A stretch of DNA of 64,000 bases from CAZDDI01 sp964504195 (GTDB lineage: Bacteria; Chloroflexota; Anaerolineae; B4-G1; SLSP01). The stretch is from positions 3,637 to 67,636 of the forward strand of contig CAZDDI010000017.1 in NCBI GenBank assembly GCA_964504195.1, given 5' to 3'. Under the pieces are notes generated by a model. The model made no database searches, had not been told where the DNA came from, and saw only the letters and a list, made by a program, of their open reading frames with translations. This document shows positions 27,911 to 35,677 of the stretch, piece by piece (the first letter of the stretch is position 1; each line of letters starts with the position of its first letter). The translations under genes and the position numbers were made by a program.

Positions 27911-28530
27911 AGTGCGCTTTTATCCTGTGACGGCGTAGCGCGTAAATAGCGCCACAATATCACAACGCCAGAGACGAGCAGGGCCGTGCCCATGCTACCA
28001 AAATAACAGACGTCGGCATGTTGCCCGCGCAATCCCATTGTGGCAAGCACCGCACTGATCACACAAGAGATAAGTGCGAAGATGTAGAAACGCGGGAGGT
28101 TGATGCGATACCCTAATACGGCAAAAAGCAATCCGACTGATAACCCCGGAATAAAAGGATACCATGACATCATGTCTGGGTACTGTTGGAAAAGAAGAAT
28201 CCACACCACGCCTAGAACTGCGCCTATCCCAAGCGTGATGTAGCGGCGCGTGGGTGACGATTTTTTATAATCTACATAGCCTGTACGTGGATAAGTAATG
28301 CGCTCTTTCAAATAGTGAATGACTCGCCGTCCCCATAGCGCCCCCAAAAGGGTCCCAATCACATACAGTGCTAATACCAGTTTCCCCAACAAAGATTGCA
28401 CAGAAATTACCATTTGTAAGTATATCAATAGGCTGACCAGGACGAAAATACTGCCAGAAATAATCTCCGCGAGACCATCACTGTACCAATACTGATACGC
28501 TCGGCGTTTAGCTTGATTGATATCATCCAT
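27907..28530 (-). CDS. Polytopic membrane protein, first gene of a regulated ABC exporter operon
   Basis: A 207-residue protein with about six hydrophobic segments after an N-terminal KRRAYQYWYSDGLAEIISG. A cytoplasmic loop, ERITYPRTGYVDYKK, lies near residue 80. I do not recognise a named family, but similar membrane proteins accompany HTH_34-type regulators. Shine-Dalgarno GAGAGG is present, and the promoter and operator lie 50-75 nt upstream. It is coupled to the regulator by an ATGA overlap, suggesting a sensor or accessory role for the exporter (inference). Confidence 0.7.
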   Translation of the reverse strand: MDDINQAKRRAYQYWYSDGLAEIISGSIFVLVSLLIYLQMVISVQSLLGKLVLALYVIGTLLGALWGRRVIHYLKERITYPRTGYVDYKKSSPTRRYITLGIGAVLGVVWILLFQQYPDMMSWYPFIPGLSVGLLFAVLGYRINLPRFYIFALISCVISAVLATMGLRGQHADVCYFGSMGTALLVSGVVILWRYLRATPSQDKSAL

Positions 28531-28551
28531 AGGTAGCCTCTCTTGCTTTAC

Positions 28552-28578
28552 GGTCTGTATTACAGACCAGTCTGTAAT
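28552..28578. promoter_or_regulatory. Operator of three alternating half-sites (two overlapping palindromes)
   Basis: GGTCTGTA-T-TACAGACC (28552-28568) overlaps ATTACAGAC-CA-GTCTGTAAT (28559-28578), giving half-sites GTCTGTA, TACAGAC, GTCTGTA in series. It lies immediately downstream of the minus-strand -10 box, covering the start point, which is where a repressor would block transcription. Confidence 0.8.
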
Positions 28579-28579
28579 T

Positions 28580-28606
28580 ATTATAACACGATTTTGGAAA
28601 TGTCAA
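28580..28606 (-). promoter_or_regulatory. Promoter of the regulator/ABC exporter operon
   Basis: On the minus strand, TTGACA (28601-28606) and TATAAT (28580-28585) are both perfect, with a 15-bp spacer. The operator abuts the -10 box. Confidence 0.75.
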
Positions 28607-28612
28607 TACCGG

Positions 28613-28640
28613 TTGACAGTCAGCGATTTTGGGGTTCAAT
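28613..28640 (+). promoter_or_regulatory. Promoter of the nitrilase gene
   Basis: TTGACA (28613-28618), 16-bp spacer, TTCAAT (28635-28640). It is divergent from the exporter operon promoter. Confidence 0.5.
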
Positions 28641-28682
28641 AAGCAGATGATTGGAGTGTGTTTCACTTTAGAGGAGATACCT

Positions 28683-29831
28683 ATGCCCCATTCGCTTATG
28701 ATCGCCGCCATCCAAATGGCCGCCGCGCCCGCGCCGACGGTGGCACGGCTGGCCCGCGCGCAAACACTGATCGCGCAAGCTGTACAAGCTGGCGCGCAGC
28801 TCATCGTTTTACCGGAGCTCTTCAACACCGGCTACGAGTACAGCGACGCCAACTACGACCGTGCCGAGCCGCTCGATGGGCCGACGCTCACATGGATGCG
28901 AGAAGCGGCAGCGCAGCACCGGGTCTACCTCGCCGGAACGCTGCTGCTGCGCGAAGCGCGTGATATCTACAATGCGCTGTTTCTGATCGCCCCAGACGGT
29001 AAACTGTGGCGCTACGATAAAATCCACCCCTGGGCGTGGGAGCGCGCCTACTTCCGCCCTGGCACGGACGTGACCGTAGCCGAAACGCCGCTGGGTAACT
29101 TTGGCTTGCTGATTTGCTGGGATATGGCACACCCGGAGCTGTGGGCGCGCTACGCCGGGCGTGTGGATGCGATGCTCGTATGCAGCTGCCCGCCGGCCAT
29201 GCACAAGGTCGCGTTCGAGTTAGAGGATGGGACGCGCTTCACCGCAGATGAGGTCGGCCCTATCGCCCGCGCGATGCAGCACGCCGGCAGAAATGCCTTT
29301 GGCGCGCTGTTACGCCGCCAGGCCGCGTGGCTGGGCGTACCGGTGGTCAACACCAGCGGCGCCGGCTACTTTGCCTCTGAGATCCCGTTGCCGCGCCTCT
29401 CCGCGCTGCTCTACGGATTGTTCCGCCCCGATCTTTGGGGGCGCATTGCCCGCTCGGAGCGTGTGACAGTGGACGCGAGCTATCTGCACGAGACCTACAT
29501 CGCCGCTGCAACCGGCGACGTGCGGGCGCGAGTCCCGCCGGGTGAGGAGGGCTTCGTGGTGGCGCAAGTGCCGCTGCTCGACGCGCCGCCGCAAACTGCC
29601 GGGCCACAACCGGCGTTTGGCCTTTCGCCTTTTGCGTATCTCTATGATCACATCGGCAATCTGCTCCTGACACCGGTGTACCGGCGCGGCGCGCGCCGCC
29701 ATCACGGACCGCAAATGGCGCCAGTAGCTCACACCACACAGCGCCGCTGGCTCGGTGCGGCCCTGCTCACAGCAGCGGGCTTGCTTGTGTGGAGCTTCAT
29801 CCGTTATGGGCGCAAACAGAGAGGCCTTTGA
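28683..29831 (+). CDS. Carbon-nitrogen hydrolase (nitrilase superfamily) with C-terminal membrane anchor
   Basis: A 382-residue protein with the full nitrilase triad: Glu45 in LPELFNTGYEYS, Lys113 in YDKIHPWAWERAYF and Cys145 in LLICWDMAHPELW. These enzymes hydrolyse amide or nitrile bonds; the substrate is not evident. A C-terminal extension (about 305-382) has a short hydrophobic helix (LGAALLTAAGLLVWSFI) and a basic tail, suggesting membrane tethering with the catalytic domain inside. Start 28683 has AGAGGAG 6 nt upstream. Its TGA overlaps the ATG of the next gene, a GT39-like transferase, so the two are coupled. Confidence 0.87.
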   Translation: MPHSLMIAAIQMAAAPAPTVARLARAQTLIAQAVQAGAQLIVLPELFNTGYEYSDANYDRAEPLDGPTLTWMREAAAQHRVYLAGTLLLREARDIYNALFLIAPDGKLWRYDKIHPWAWERAYFRPGTDVTVAETPLGNFGLLICWDMAHPELWARYAGRVDAMLVCSCPPAMHKVAFELEDGTRFTADEVGPIARAMQHAGRNAFGALLRRQAAWLGVPVVNTSGAGYFASEIPLPRLSALLYGLFRPDLWGRIARSERVTVDASYLHETYIAAATGDVRARVPPGEEGFVVAQVPLLDAPPQTAGPQPAFGLSPFAYLYDHIGNLLLTPVYRRGARRHHGPQMAPVAHTTQRRWLGAALLTAAGLLVWSFIRYGRKQRGL

Positions 29832-31594
29832 TGCTAAGAGCAAGGGCGCGAAGAAAGTTAGCGAATACCAACATGGCTGACCCTACATCGCATACCTCTC
29901 CGCGTTGGCGATTATGGATTGTTTTGCTGCTCCTGGCAACCGCCGCGTGTCTCTACGCGCCAGACTGGGACGGCGGCCTTGCCGCGCACCCTGACGAGCG
30001 CTTCCTGCTCAGCGTCGCGCAATCCACCCCGCTCTGGGGCGACCCCAACATCCTGCATCCCAATTTTCCCTACGGCCACCTACCACTCTATGTAGCCGGG
30101 CTGCTGGCGCGTGTCGCGCCGCACGCCAACCTAACTTACACGGCGCGCTTATTCTGTGCGCTACTAGGCGTGCTGCTCGTAGCGACGGCGGGTGCCTGGG
30201 GCAAACGGCTCGCGGGCGAATGGGGAGGGCTGCTCGCCGCAGCGACGTTCGCCTGCGCACCCTTCCCCATCCAATTGGCGCATTTCTACACTGTGGACCC
30301 CTTCGCTGCACTGCTCAGTTCACTGGCGCTACTGCTGGCCTTACGGCGACGCTACTTTCTAGCCGGCCTGTTCGCCGGGTGGACCCTTGCCAGCAAAGCC
30401 TCAATGATCTGGCTAGGCGGCGGCCTGCTGGCGGCCCTGTGGCTCACCACCCAGGCCGTACCGGTTGCCGGGCGTTGGTGGATGCCGACCCTGTTGTGGC
30501 GACGGGAAGCGCGCCCACGTCTACGCCCAGCGCTACAGCTGGCCGTAGGATCGCTACTCGGCTTTGCAGAGGTCTCCCCATGGGCGCTGCTCGCACCAGC
30601 GCGCAACTGGGCTGGCGCGCTTATCCAGGCGCGGATGGTCGCCGGGCAACTGGATTATCCCTACACGCGCCAATACGCCGGGACGCTACCGTATCTCTAC
30701 CCGCTGGCACAGCTAGCGCTATGGGGACTGGGGCTAACCGCGACGCTCGCAGCGTTGCTAGGGCTGGCACTGGCCTTGCGGGGTTGGCGCACCCGCTCGC
30801 CCGCGTTGCGCGTAGCCTGGCTGTGGACGGTGGGGTATTTTATCGTTACTGCCGGGATGTACGTCAAATTCCCCCGTTACCTGCTGCCGATTTATCCACT
30901 GTTGGCAGCGTGGGGGGCATTCGCTGTCCGGGAATTTTCGATTTTGGATTTTCGATTTTGGCCCCCGCAATTCACCATTCGCCATTCGCCATTCGCTATT
31001 CGCCTATTCGCCATTGGATTTTTGCTGCTGCCGACATTGGCGTTGGGAGTGGGGCAGCTTTCGCTATACACCCAACCGCACCCCTGGATTGCAGCGTCGC
31101 ACTGGATTTACGAGTCCGCGCCGCCGGGAAGCCTTATCGCCGTGGAACATTGGGATCACCCCTTGCCAGTGTATTTACCGGGGAAGTCACCTTCTATTTA
31201 CCAACAGCAAACAATGCTGGTATTCGCGCCGGATACGGCAGAGAAGGCCACAGAATTGGGAGAGGTTTTCATGCAGGCCGATATGCTCGTGTTTGCGAGC
31301 CGGAGAGGGTATGGGGCACTCATCCGCCTACCGGAGCGGTACGCGGAAACACTGGACTGGTACACCCGCGTCTTCGCCGCGCCAGACCGAAAAGTGCGCG
31401 TTTTTGCGCGGTGCGCCCGGCTAGGGCCGCTCGCACTGAGCGATGATCCTTTCAGCGATGCGGGGTTGCCCGCGCCCGTCAACCTCGCCGAGCGGTGCGG
31501 GACGCGATGGGCGTTGCGCTTGCCGCGCCTGGATGAGAGCTTCCGTGTCTACGATGCACCGCTAACGATAGTATTTTACCGGGGAAGCGAGTGA
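29831..31594 (+). CDS. GT39-like membrane glycosyltransferase carrying an in-frame repeat
   Basis: A 587-residue polytopic protein. After the first helix comes AAHPDERFLL (Asp54-Glu55), the acidic loop motif of GT39/PMT-like transferases. About ten further hydrophobic segments extend to residue 405, and a soluble C-terminal part (about 410-587) follows. Between two late helices (near residues 370-395) lies REFSILDFRFWPPQF and TIRHSPFAIRLFAIG, encoded entirely by GATTTTC and ATTCGCC heptamer repeats. ATG 29831 overlaps the nitrilase stop (TGATG) and has AGAGAGG just upstream; 29873 is an alternative start. Unlike the genes at 2362 and 5507 it lacks the tandem beta modules. Confidence 0.75.
   Translation: MLRARARRKLANTNMADPTSHTSPRWRLWIVLLLLATAACLYAPDWDGGLAAHPDERFLLSVAQSTPLWGDPNILHPNFPYGHLPLYVAGLLARVAPHANLTYTARLFCALLGVLLVATAGAWGKRLAGEWGGLLAAATFACAPFPIQLAHFYTVDPFAALLSSLALLLALRRRYFLAGLFAGWTLASKASMIWLGGGLLAALWLTTQAVPVAGRWWMPTLLWRREARPRLRPALQLAVGSLLGFAEVSPWALLAPARNWAGALIQARMVAGQLDYPYTRQYAGTLPYLYPLAQLALWGLGLTATLAALLGLALALRGWRTRSPALRVAWLWTVGYFIVTAGMYVKFPRYLLPIYPLLAAWGAFAVREFSILDFRFWPPQFTIRHSPFAIRLFAIGFLLLPTLALGVGQLSLYTQPHPWIAASHWIYESAPPGSLIAVEHWDHPLPVYLPGKSPSIYQQQTMLVFAPDTAEKATELGEVFMQADMLVFASRRGYGALIRLPERYAETLDWYTRVFAAPDRKVRVFARCARLGPLALSDDPFSDAGLPAPVNLAERCGTRWALRLPRLDESFRVYDAPLTIVFYRGSE
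30935..31018 (+). repeat. Heptanucleotide repeats inside the coding sequence of the GT39-like protein
   Basis: Three GATTTTN-type units (30939-30959) are followed by ATTCACC, ATTCGCC, ATTCGCC, ATTCGCT, ATTCGCCT, ATTCGCC. The block keeps the frame and contains no stop. Confidence 0.85.
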
Positions 31595-32016
31595 GGTACA
31601 TCTGCCGCCTCGAAGCGCACGCTGTTCTCCCCGATGCGGATCTGATCACCATAAGCCAGGGGCGTAGGTTGAGTTAACGATTCACCATTGAGCAGAGTGC
31701 CGTTGTGACTTTCGAGATCTTCTAACCACCATTGCTGCTCACGCCAGAAGATAAGCACATGGTAAGCCGAAGCGAAAAGGTCTTGAAGTACCAGATTGTT
31801 ATCGGCAGCGCGCCCAATGGCGGTGACAGCATGAACAGAAGTCTGTTTGCCCGTATCCGGGCCAGTCTCGACGCGCAAACGCGCAACTGGCGGTGCGGGA
31901 GGCTGTTCGATTTCGCCCTGACGCAATCCGCGCCAGAGCACATACAATCCCACCCCCAAAAAGGCATATAATAGCAGCGCCAACAACACGCGTAACACCA
32001 AAATTTGCTCGGCCAT
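31576..32016 (-). CDS. Membrane-anchored FHA domain protein (FhaB-like)
   Basis: A 146-residue protein. An N-terminal transmembrane helix (about 6-28) is followed by a linker and an FHA domain (about 45-135). The phosphothreonine-binding residues are in place: IGRAADNNL, then S-AYH, then LESHNGTLLNG. FhaB-type proteins read Thr-phosphorylation at the membrane, often in cell-wall control. It follows the FhaA-like gene by 8 nt. Its 3' end overlaps the convergent glycosyltransferase gene by 19 nt. No Ser/Thr kinase gene is in the window. Confidence 0.9.
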   Translation of the reverse strand: MAEQILVLRVLLALLLYAFLGVGLYVLWRGLRQGEIEQPPAPPVARLRVETGPDTGKQTSVHAVTAIGRAADNNLVLQDLFASAYHVLIFWREQQWWLEDLESHNGTLLNGESLTQPTPLAYGDQIRIGENSVRFEAADVPHSLPR

Positions 32017-32024
32017 CGCGTCCG

Positions 32025-32801
32025 CTACCCTCCTTGGGCGGGATAATCCTGTGTAGCACTGCTGGCACGCGGCTCACTATCCCCCTCAGCATAGAGCAAA
32101 GATACCCCAGCTAGCGAGATCAAATCACCGGCACGCAATACCACCTCTTGCACCAAGAAACCGTTGACGTGAGTACCGCCGGAACTGCCCAGGTCTTGCA
32201 AGATGTAACGATGATAGCGACAGCGAAGCTGTGCATGATAGCGCGACACCCGCCGGTCTTCCAGGATCAAATCGTTATCGAGCGCGCGCCCGATCCGCAC
32301 AATGCTTTGGCTCAGATCAAATGTATGCTCTCCCTGCACCACGAAATAAGCGCGCGGCCCGGCGGCAGGCTGTTCCAGCAGGGCTTCCAGCTGCACAATA
32401 TCCAGATCGCGAGTTCGCTCAGTGGTCAGGGGAAAAGACTGCGCCGCCTTGATCTGCATGGCATGGAGCGGCAAGGTAGAGTCAGGATGCAACAAAATCG
32501 CGGGGGGGTCTTTGAAGCGCAGTTCCATGCGTAAAGCCAATGTCTTAAGAGCCTCGGCAAGCCGTGTTTCCAGTTCAGGATGATGGATGTGCAAAGCCAT
32601 CAAATCCTCAGGATTTAGGGCGATCACATAACGCCCCGGAATCTCACGCACGCCATCCACGCCCAGGCGCTCGGCTTCCTCCAGCGCGCGCACCAACCGC
32701 CCGGCCACCTCTTGGGGCAATAGCCGCCCAGCAAACATACGCACAAACGGATCTTCTACCAGTTGTGCAATCCAGGTTTCGAGTTGTAATAGACCTCTCA
32801 T
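32025..32801 (-). CDS. FhaA-like protein (DUF3662 + FHA), leaderless
   Basis: A 258-residue protein. The N-terminal DUF3662/FhaA domain (about 1-115; MFAGRLLPQEVAGRLVRALEEAE in broken form) is joined by a linker to a C-terminal FHA domain (about 165-245) with RIGRALDNDL, SRYH and SSGGTHVNG. In actinobacteria FhaA is a PknB substrate that docks cell-wall proteins. Start at 32801 is chosen because TATAAT ends 8 nt upstream, so an in-frame ATG at 32810 lies within the -10 box. There is no Shine-Dalgarno. It forms an operon with the FhaB-like gene. Confidence 0.88.
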   Translation of the reverse strand: MRGLLQLETWIAQLVEDPFVRMFAGRLLPQEVAGRLVRALEEAERLGVDGVREIPGRYVIALNPEDLMALHIHHPELETRLAEALKTLALRMELRFKDPPAILLHPDSTLPLHAMQIKAAQSFPLTTERTRDLDIVQLEALLEQPAAGPRAYFVVQGEHTFDLSQSIVRIGRALDNDLILEDRRVSRYHAQLRCRYHRYILQDLGSSGGTHVNGFLVQEVVLRAGDLISLAGVSLLYAEGDSEPRASSATQDYPAQGG

Positions 32802-32808
32802 AGACAAC

Positions 32809-32836
32809 ATTATAGGATACAAGCCCCGATGTGCAA
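32809..32836 (-). promoter_or_regulatory. Promoter giving a leaderless FhaA-like transcript
   Basis: On the minus strand TTGCAC (32831-32836), 16-bp spacer, TATAAT (32809-32814), then 7 nt to the ATG at 32801. Confidence 0.7.
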
Positions 32837-32849
32837 GGGTATGAAATCC

Positions 32850-32904
32850 ATACAACGTAAAACGTGAAACATGATACTTTCACGTTTCACGTTTTGCGTT
32901 GTAT
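32850..32904. terminator. Long hairpin between the LysM gene and the FhaA-like promoter
   Basis: A 21-nt arm (32850-32870) pairs with 32884-32904 with one G-U/mismatch position. The right arm is made of CACGTTT heptamers. It ends transcription of the minus-strand LysM gene and lies next to the -35 box of the following promoter. Confidence 0.65.
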
Positions 32905-32911
32905 GCCGACT

Positions 32912-33154
32912 TTAGGTCAGTTTAGGGATGATGAGCACCTGCCCTACTTTGAGGTGATTAGGGCTATCCCCGATGATGGCCTTGTTGGCCTCGTAGATAA
33001 CCGGCCACCGCTCAGAATCTTTGTAGTACTGAGAGGCCATCTTGCTCAGCGAATCACCGACGGCAACCGTGTGTTCGGCGAGTGGCTTAGCCTCATCCAG
33101 GTCGTGCAGGGCTTTCTCATCATCCGGCAGTAATGCTTTGTTCTGATCTACCAT
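32912..33154 (-). CDS. Small LysM-domain protein
   Basis: An 80-residue protein. A short charged N-terminus (1-27) is followed by one LysM domain (about 28-78): HTVAVGDSLSKMASQYYKDSERWPVIYEANKAIIG (broken here) and LKVGQVLIIPKL. LysM binds N-acetylglucosamine polymers such as peptidoglycan. No signal peptide is visible, so it may act in the cytoplasm, like the BON/LysM protein YgaU. AAGGAGAG lies upstream of the ATG. Confidence 0.88.
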   Translation of the reverse strand: MVDQNKALLPDDEKALHDLDEAKPLAEHTVAVGDSLSKMASQYYKDSERWPVIYEANKAIIGDSPNHLKVGQVLIIPKLT

Positions 33155-33391
33155 GGGAATCTCTCCTTTGTGGCGCTAGAACGGTAAACGACAGGCCAAC
33201 CTGTCTTATTTCTATTGTACTCCTATTTGTGCAGTTAAGCAATTGTGTGTTTTCCCCCTGAAAGCCACAGCGTTAGCAGAAAACACCAAGATAAAATTTT
33301 TCTTAACACATCACGTTTCACACATCATTTGTAGCGGCTCTGCCAACGGCTGAAGCCGTCACTACGAGCCTAAATCATGATGCGCTAAGCC
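33155..33391. other. Intergenic region with short palindromes
   Basis: No ORF of note. It contains GACAGG-CCAA-CCTGTC (33190-33205), related to the 22517 hairpin, a CACGTTTCACAC stretch, and an ACGGCTGAAGCCGT palindrome within a larger imperfect inverted repeat (about 33332-33367) that may end transcription of the S9 peptidase gene. Confidence 0.5.
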
Positions 33392-35563
33392 TCATTCCAA
33401 TTCCAGGTCTGTACCTAGAAGATAGTGGCTGAACCATGTCAGATTTTGGTGCATCACGGCGTGATTTTCACGGGGCTTGGTGATAGGATGCCCCATGCCT
33501 GGATAGATAAACAGTTCCACCGGCACGCCGACGGCTTTTAGGCCGCGATACAGCTCCAGCGCGTTGGAGAGCGGTACCCGCCGATCTTCTGCCCCGTGCT
33601 GGATGAGCATGGGCGTGCGCGCCTGGGCTAGATTGGTGATCGGCGCGGTCTTGATGTACGGCTCGCGGTTGTGGAAGGGGGACACAGAGAGGTAATCCGT
33701 GGTGAACTGGGGAATATCGTTGCTGATGTGATAGGTGTACCAGTCGGAAATCCCCGCGCCCACCGAAACCGCTTTGAATTTGTCCGAATGCAGTCCGGCG
33801 AAAGCCGAGATGTAACCGCCCTGCGACCAGCCCATGCAGCCCACGCGCTCCGGGTCAATCCAGCCCTTGCGCACCAAATCCTCGATGGCACTCTCCAAAT
33901 CCCACAGATCGCCAATCCCCAGGTTGTTCACGTTCAACTCCATAAATGCCTGCCCACGACCAATGGAGCCGCGATAGTTGGGATGGAGCACCAGCACATC
34001 CTGATTGAGAAATTGTACGATGGGATAGTAATAGCGCGCCTCTCCGGTGAGCAGATAGGCGGGCGAGAACCAGCTCGGGCCGCCATGCACCACGAATACC
34101 AGGGGATATTGCTTCTCTGGATCGAAATTAGCGGGTTTGCGCAACACCCCCTCGATTTCCGTCCCGTCTTTGCTTGTCCAGCGGATGACCTCCAACGTGC
34201 CAAAATCCCAGTTTTCGACCGCCCGCCCGAAGTTGCTCAGACATTTCACCTCCCATTGCGCGTCATCAGCGGAAAGCGTCGCGAGATACACCTCCATATA
34301 TGTTTCAGCGTTAGCGCCTACCAGCCCAATGTGACCGGAAGCAGAAACATGGAAATCACCAGCTACGAATATCCCCTGCAAATCTATCGGCGTGACAAGC
34401 CCATCCTCGGCAAAATGCGCCAGGCGGATACAGGTACCATCCACATACATCCCAAAAATACCACCTGGAACCCAGTAATGATCCAGTATGTCCTGATCAA
34501 GAGCAGCAGAAAGATTGTGCATCTGAGGGAGCACCTCCGCGAACTCGGCGGCGCGCAAAACGGCATCCACCTCAATCATCCACATATCCATGCGCGTGTA
34601 CATCTTGTCGTCACGCTCCGCGTATGAGAGGAGCAACTTGCGCCCATCGGGAGAAACCTGGCTGATGTAGGCGCTTGCAGGTAAGGGCAGACGCGCAATG
34701 GCGCCCAGATAGGAGAGGTCTTCTTTTTCCTCGGGGCTATCCTCCGATGCTGGCTTCTCGCCGTCATCCTGCTTATTATCCGGCTTGGCCCTTTCACGCT
34801 GGAGATACTCTGCCAGCGCGGCGGATGCGTCTATCTGGATGCGGTACATGCGCGTATCATTCGCATACACCAGGTCATCATGTAGCCAGCAGTGGAGATA
34901 GATGGCATCCCCGGTGGGCGCGGGGACAACACGCCGGATTGCCAAAGGTTCTTCCAGCAGTTGACTCAATTCGATCACGGGAGATACCAGGCTTTTCGCC
35001 TCGTCCTCGGTGACCGCGCGAATCTGTGCCCGGTATTGGCGCATCTCCTCAAGCCCTACATAGTAGAGCGCGGTGGGACTGGTTTCCTGCTCAAAGTGCG
35101 TGTACTTGCCGAAGCGATCAGCACGGGCTTTGTTCTCGTCGCGTTCAGGATGGCGGGCCTTGAACAGAAACCCCTCGGCGAACGGCTTGAACCACTGAAC
35201 GCCCGTTTTGTGATCGGTAACTTGCCAGCCTTCGCCAATCAGCCCTTCGTAGAGCCAAATCTGCGCCTTGCCATTCTCCCCGCCCTCCTTGAGCACGGCC
35301 AGGGTTTCATCAGCGACCCATTCCACCTGCGTGAAATCGCCCGTGTGATTCAACCGGTGCGTCTGGCCCTGAACGGTGTCATAGACATAACACACATCGT
35401 TATAGCAATCATCCTTCCAGTTAGGGCTGCGCACCGTAATAACCACCCGTGCGCCGTCCGGGGATACCTTCACGGCATAGGGGGCTTCCAGCATGACCAT
35501 GTCCCGCAATGTGGGCTGGTAACGCGGCGCATCAGGTGTGGGGGCATGTTCTTGAGATGTCAT
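33392..35563 (-). CDS. S9 family prolyl-oligopeptidase-type peptidase
   Basis: A 723-residue protein. A beta-propeller-like N-terminal part (about 1-450), with WD40/TolB-like strands, is followed by an alpha/beta-hydrolase domain (about 475-723). The triad is visible: Ser580 in GWSQGGY, Asp660 in HGAEDRRVP and His692 in GMGHP. Family members include acylaminoacyl-peptidase and dipeptidyl-peptidase types acting on short peptides. There is no signal peptide, so it is probably cytoplasmic. A GVLRKPANFDPEKQYPLVFVVHGGP block (in broken form) marks the hydrolase entry. Apparently monocistronic. Confidence 0.93.
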   Translation of the reverse strand: MTSQEHAPTPDAPRYQPTLRDMVMLEAPYAVKVSPDGARVVITVRSPNWKDDCYNDVCYVYDTVQGQTHRLNHTGDFTQVEWVADETLAVLKEGGENGKAQIWLYEGLIGEGWQVTDHKTGVQWFKPFAEGFLFKARHPERDENKARADRFGKYTHFEQETSPTALYYVGLEEMRQYRAQIRAVTEDEAKSLVSPVIELSQLLEEPLAIRRVVPAPTGDAIYLHCWLHDDLVYANDTRMYRIQIDASAALAEYLQRERAKPDNKQDDGEKPASEDSPEEKEDLSYLGAIARLPLPASAYISQVSPDGRKLLLSYAERDDKMYTRMDMWMIEVDAVLRAAEFAEVLPQMHNLSAALDQDILDHYWVPGGIFGMYVDGTCIRLAHFAEDGLVTPIDLQGIFVAGDFHVSASGHIGLVGANAETYMEVYLATLSADDAQWEVKCLSNFGRAVENWDFGTLEVIRWTSKDGTEIEGVLRKPANFDPEKQYPLVFVVHGGPSWFSPAYLLTGEARYYYPIVQFLNQDVLVLHPNYRGSIGRGQAFMELNVNNLGIGDLWDLESAIEDLVRKGWIDPERVGCMGWSQGGYISAFAGLHSDKFKAVSVGAGISDWYTYHISNDIPQFTTDYLSVSPFHNREPYIKTAPITNLAQARTPMLIQHGAEDRRVPLSNALELYRGLKAVGVPVELFIYPGMGHPITKPRENHAVMHQNLTWFSHYLLGTDLELE

Positions 35564-35664
35564 AGTTTGTTCTCCGTGGTAAAAGATTTTTTAGCACAGG
35601 TTTTTATTGTATACGCATTTGTGCCTTCGCGCAATCGGACGTTTCTCTCTTTCCCTGCTCGCGG

Positions 35665-35670
35665 TATAAT
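35665..35670 (+). promoter_or_regulatory. -10 box of a leaderless transcript
   Basis: TATAAT at 35665-35670, 7 nt before ATG 35678. The -35 region (TTCTCT at 16 bp) is weak. Confidence 0.5.
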
Positions 35671-35677
35671 GGCGATT

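Noticed and set aside
30935..31018. Frameshift or assembly error in the GT39-like gene
   Set aside because: The frame is continuous through the repeat and the flanking helices are intact on both sides.
34892..35677. Upstream extension of the glycosidase/ligase fusion frame
   Set aside because: It runs antisense through the S9 peptidase gene. The signal-anchor helix and a -10 box place the real start at 35678.
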